Shown here in pieces: positions 63,394 to 64,000 of a stretch of 64,000 bases of DNA (the stretch's first letter is position 1; each line of letters starts with the position of its first letter). Made by a program: the position numbers and the translations under genes. Under the pieces are notes generated by a model. It saw nothing but the letters and a program-made list of their open reading frames with translations, made no database searches and was not told the origin of the DNA. Source of the stretch: Pseudolysinimonas yzui (GTDB taxonomy: Bacteria > Actinomycetota > Actinomycetes > Actinomycetales > Microbacteriaceae); assembly GCF_014653215.1 (NCBI RefSeq), contig NZ_BNAI01000007.1:1-64000 (forward strand), given 5' to 3'.

Positions 63394-64000
63394 TTAGTAG
63401 CCGACCTCGACGGTGGCCGCGTTCGACGGGTCGATCCGGATGCCGGGTACCGCGATGTAGTTCGAGGCGACCTCGCCGGATTCGCGGTACTCGTTGATTC
63501 CGGCGATGAGCTCCGCGAGCGCGGCGTCCCAGTCCTGCATGGCGGCACCGACGAGCGGCGCGCCGCTGGCGACGATCTCGTTGATCGCGCCCATCGTGTC
63601 CGCCGAGACGACCTTGACGTTGGCACCCGACTCCGCGACCGCCTGGAAGGCGCCGATGCCCGCGGGTGCCCAGCCGGCCCAGATGCCGTCGAGGCCGCCC
63701 GGGTGGGCCTGGAGGTAGTCCTTGACGTAAGCGAGCGTGCTGTCGACGGAGGCCGAGATGTTGACGACCTTGAAGGTGTCGACGACGGTGGCGCCCGCCG
63801 CCTCGATCTGCTCGCGGCTGATCGCGGCACGGGCCGAGATCGACAGCGCCGGGTCGAACTCGACCATCAGCACGTTCTTGCCGTCGAGGCCGCCGAGCGC
63901 CTCGTCGAGCAGCCCGACCGAGATGTCGGAGAGGCTCTGCTGGTCGGAGATGACGTCGAGCGTGAAGACGTCGTTGGGCTGCGGGTCGCCGTCGATCGCG
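63394..64000 (-). CDS. ABC transporter substrate-binding protein, C-terminal two-thirds (gene runs off the window)
   Basis: An open frame from the right edge to TAA at 63394-63396 encodes about 200 residues of a type I periplasmic-binding protein (peripla_BP_4). It has KNVLMVEFDPALSISARAAI, GIWAGWAPAGIGAFQAVAES, VKVVSADTMGAINEIV and GAAMQDWDAALAELIAGI. The N-terminus, with any lipoprotein signal, lies beyond 64000. It resembles sugar-type binding proteins but heads a catabolic operon for an aromatic-like compound, so the ligand may be unusual for the family. Confidence 0.87.
   Translation of the reverse strand, partial: AIDGDPQPNDVFTLDVISDQQSLSDISVGLLDEALGGLDGKNVLMVEFDPALSISARAAISREQIEAAGATVVDTFKVVNISASVDSTLAYVKDYLQAHPGGLDGIWAGWAPAGIGAFQAVAESGANVKVVSADTMGAINEIVASGAPLVGAAMQDWDAALAELIAGINEYRESGEVASNYIAVPGIRIDPSNAATVEVGY

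Overview
The window is high-GC chromosomal DNA of an actinobacterium, most likely a member of the Microbacteriaceae. This rests on very strong G/C third-position use, lipoproteins of the DUF3060 and DUF4349 types, an MTES_1575-type helicase/nuclease-like giant, many starts that look leaderless (a TANNNT hexamer 6-8 bases before ATG/GTG), and a GGTGGTCGAGTAGC-type intergenic palindrome. This is inference from gene content; no marker gene was compared. Most of the window is ordinary core chromosome. The left edge holds the tail of an IS110-type transposase and the right edge an unfinished binding-protein gene.

Layout. 1-13.3 kb: transposase tail, sulfurtransferase, DUF3060 lipoprotein, DUF255 protein, metallo-hydrolase, aldo/keto reductase, ArsR with a tandem SRPBCC protein, HrpA helicase, MerR with an aldo/keto reductase, and formate-tetrahydrofolate ligase. 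13.3-17.2 kb: ribonucleotide reductase. NrdB has class Ic residues (Glu first ligand, Phe at the radical-Tyr site). The NrdA reading frame stops before the CxxC tail, which lies in an overlapping -1-frame ORF. The promoter region carries NrdR-like boxes and a cluster of DnaA-like boxes. 17.2-28.3 kb: MFS exporter, a ytfQ-ytfR-ytfT-yjfF-type sugar ABC operon with a second ATPase and a LacI regulator, a second MFS gene with an alpha/beta hydrolase, and a small helical protein. 28.4-33.9 kb: DUF4349 lipoprotein, PadR/DUF4188 divergon, DEAD-box helicase with a leader ORF, flavodoxin pseudogene, deazaflavin-type reductase, MarR. 34-40.3 kb: LigM-type tetrahydrofolate-dependent O-demethylase, flotillin, a mesX-mesD pair (folate-independent methionine synthase) with a divergent LysR gene, and tRNA-Ala. 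40.3-50.5 kb: membrane proteins, RimJ-type acetyltransferase, GalU, 5-formyl-THF cyclo-ligase, FmdB, MscL, a 37-residue ORF, a 1240-residue helicase/nuclease-like protein that has lost its catalytic residues, and a TPM-type coiled-coil membrane protein. 50.5-57 kb: dehydrogenases, a flavin monooxygenase, an OsmC protein, deoC with a ribokinase-family gene, an SDR, and tRNA-Arg. 57-64 kb: a leftward, tightly overlapping aromatic-type catabolic operon (binding protein, VOC dioxygenase, FAH-family hydrolase, acetoacetyl-CoA synthetase, FAD hydroxylase, thiolase).

Themes. One-carbon and methyl metabolism recurs (fhs, cyclo-ligase, LigM-type demethylase, MesX/MesD), though in separate operons. Both ABC operons carry a strong hairpin just after the binding-protein gene. 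Several unrelated long palindromes sit between convergent genes, and one repeat family is present in two diverged copies (about 14.3 and 50.5 kb). I saw no CRISPR array, prophage or rRNA gene.
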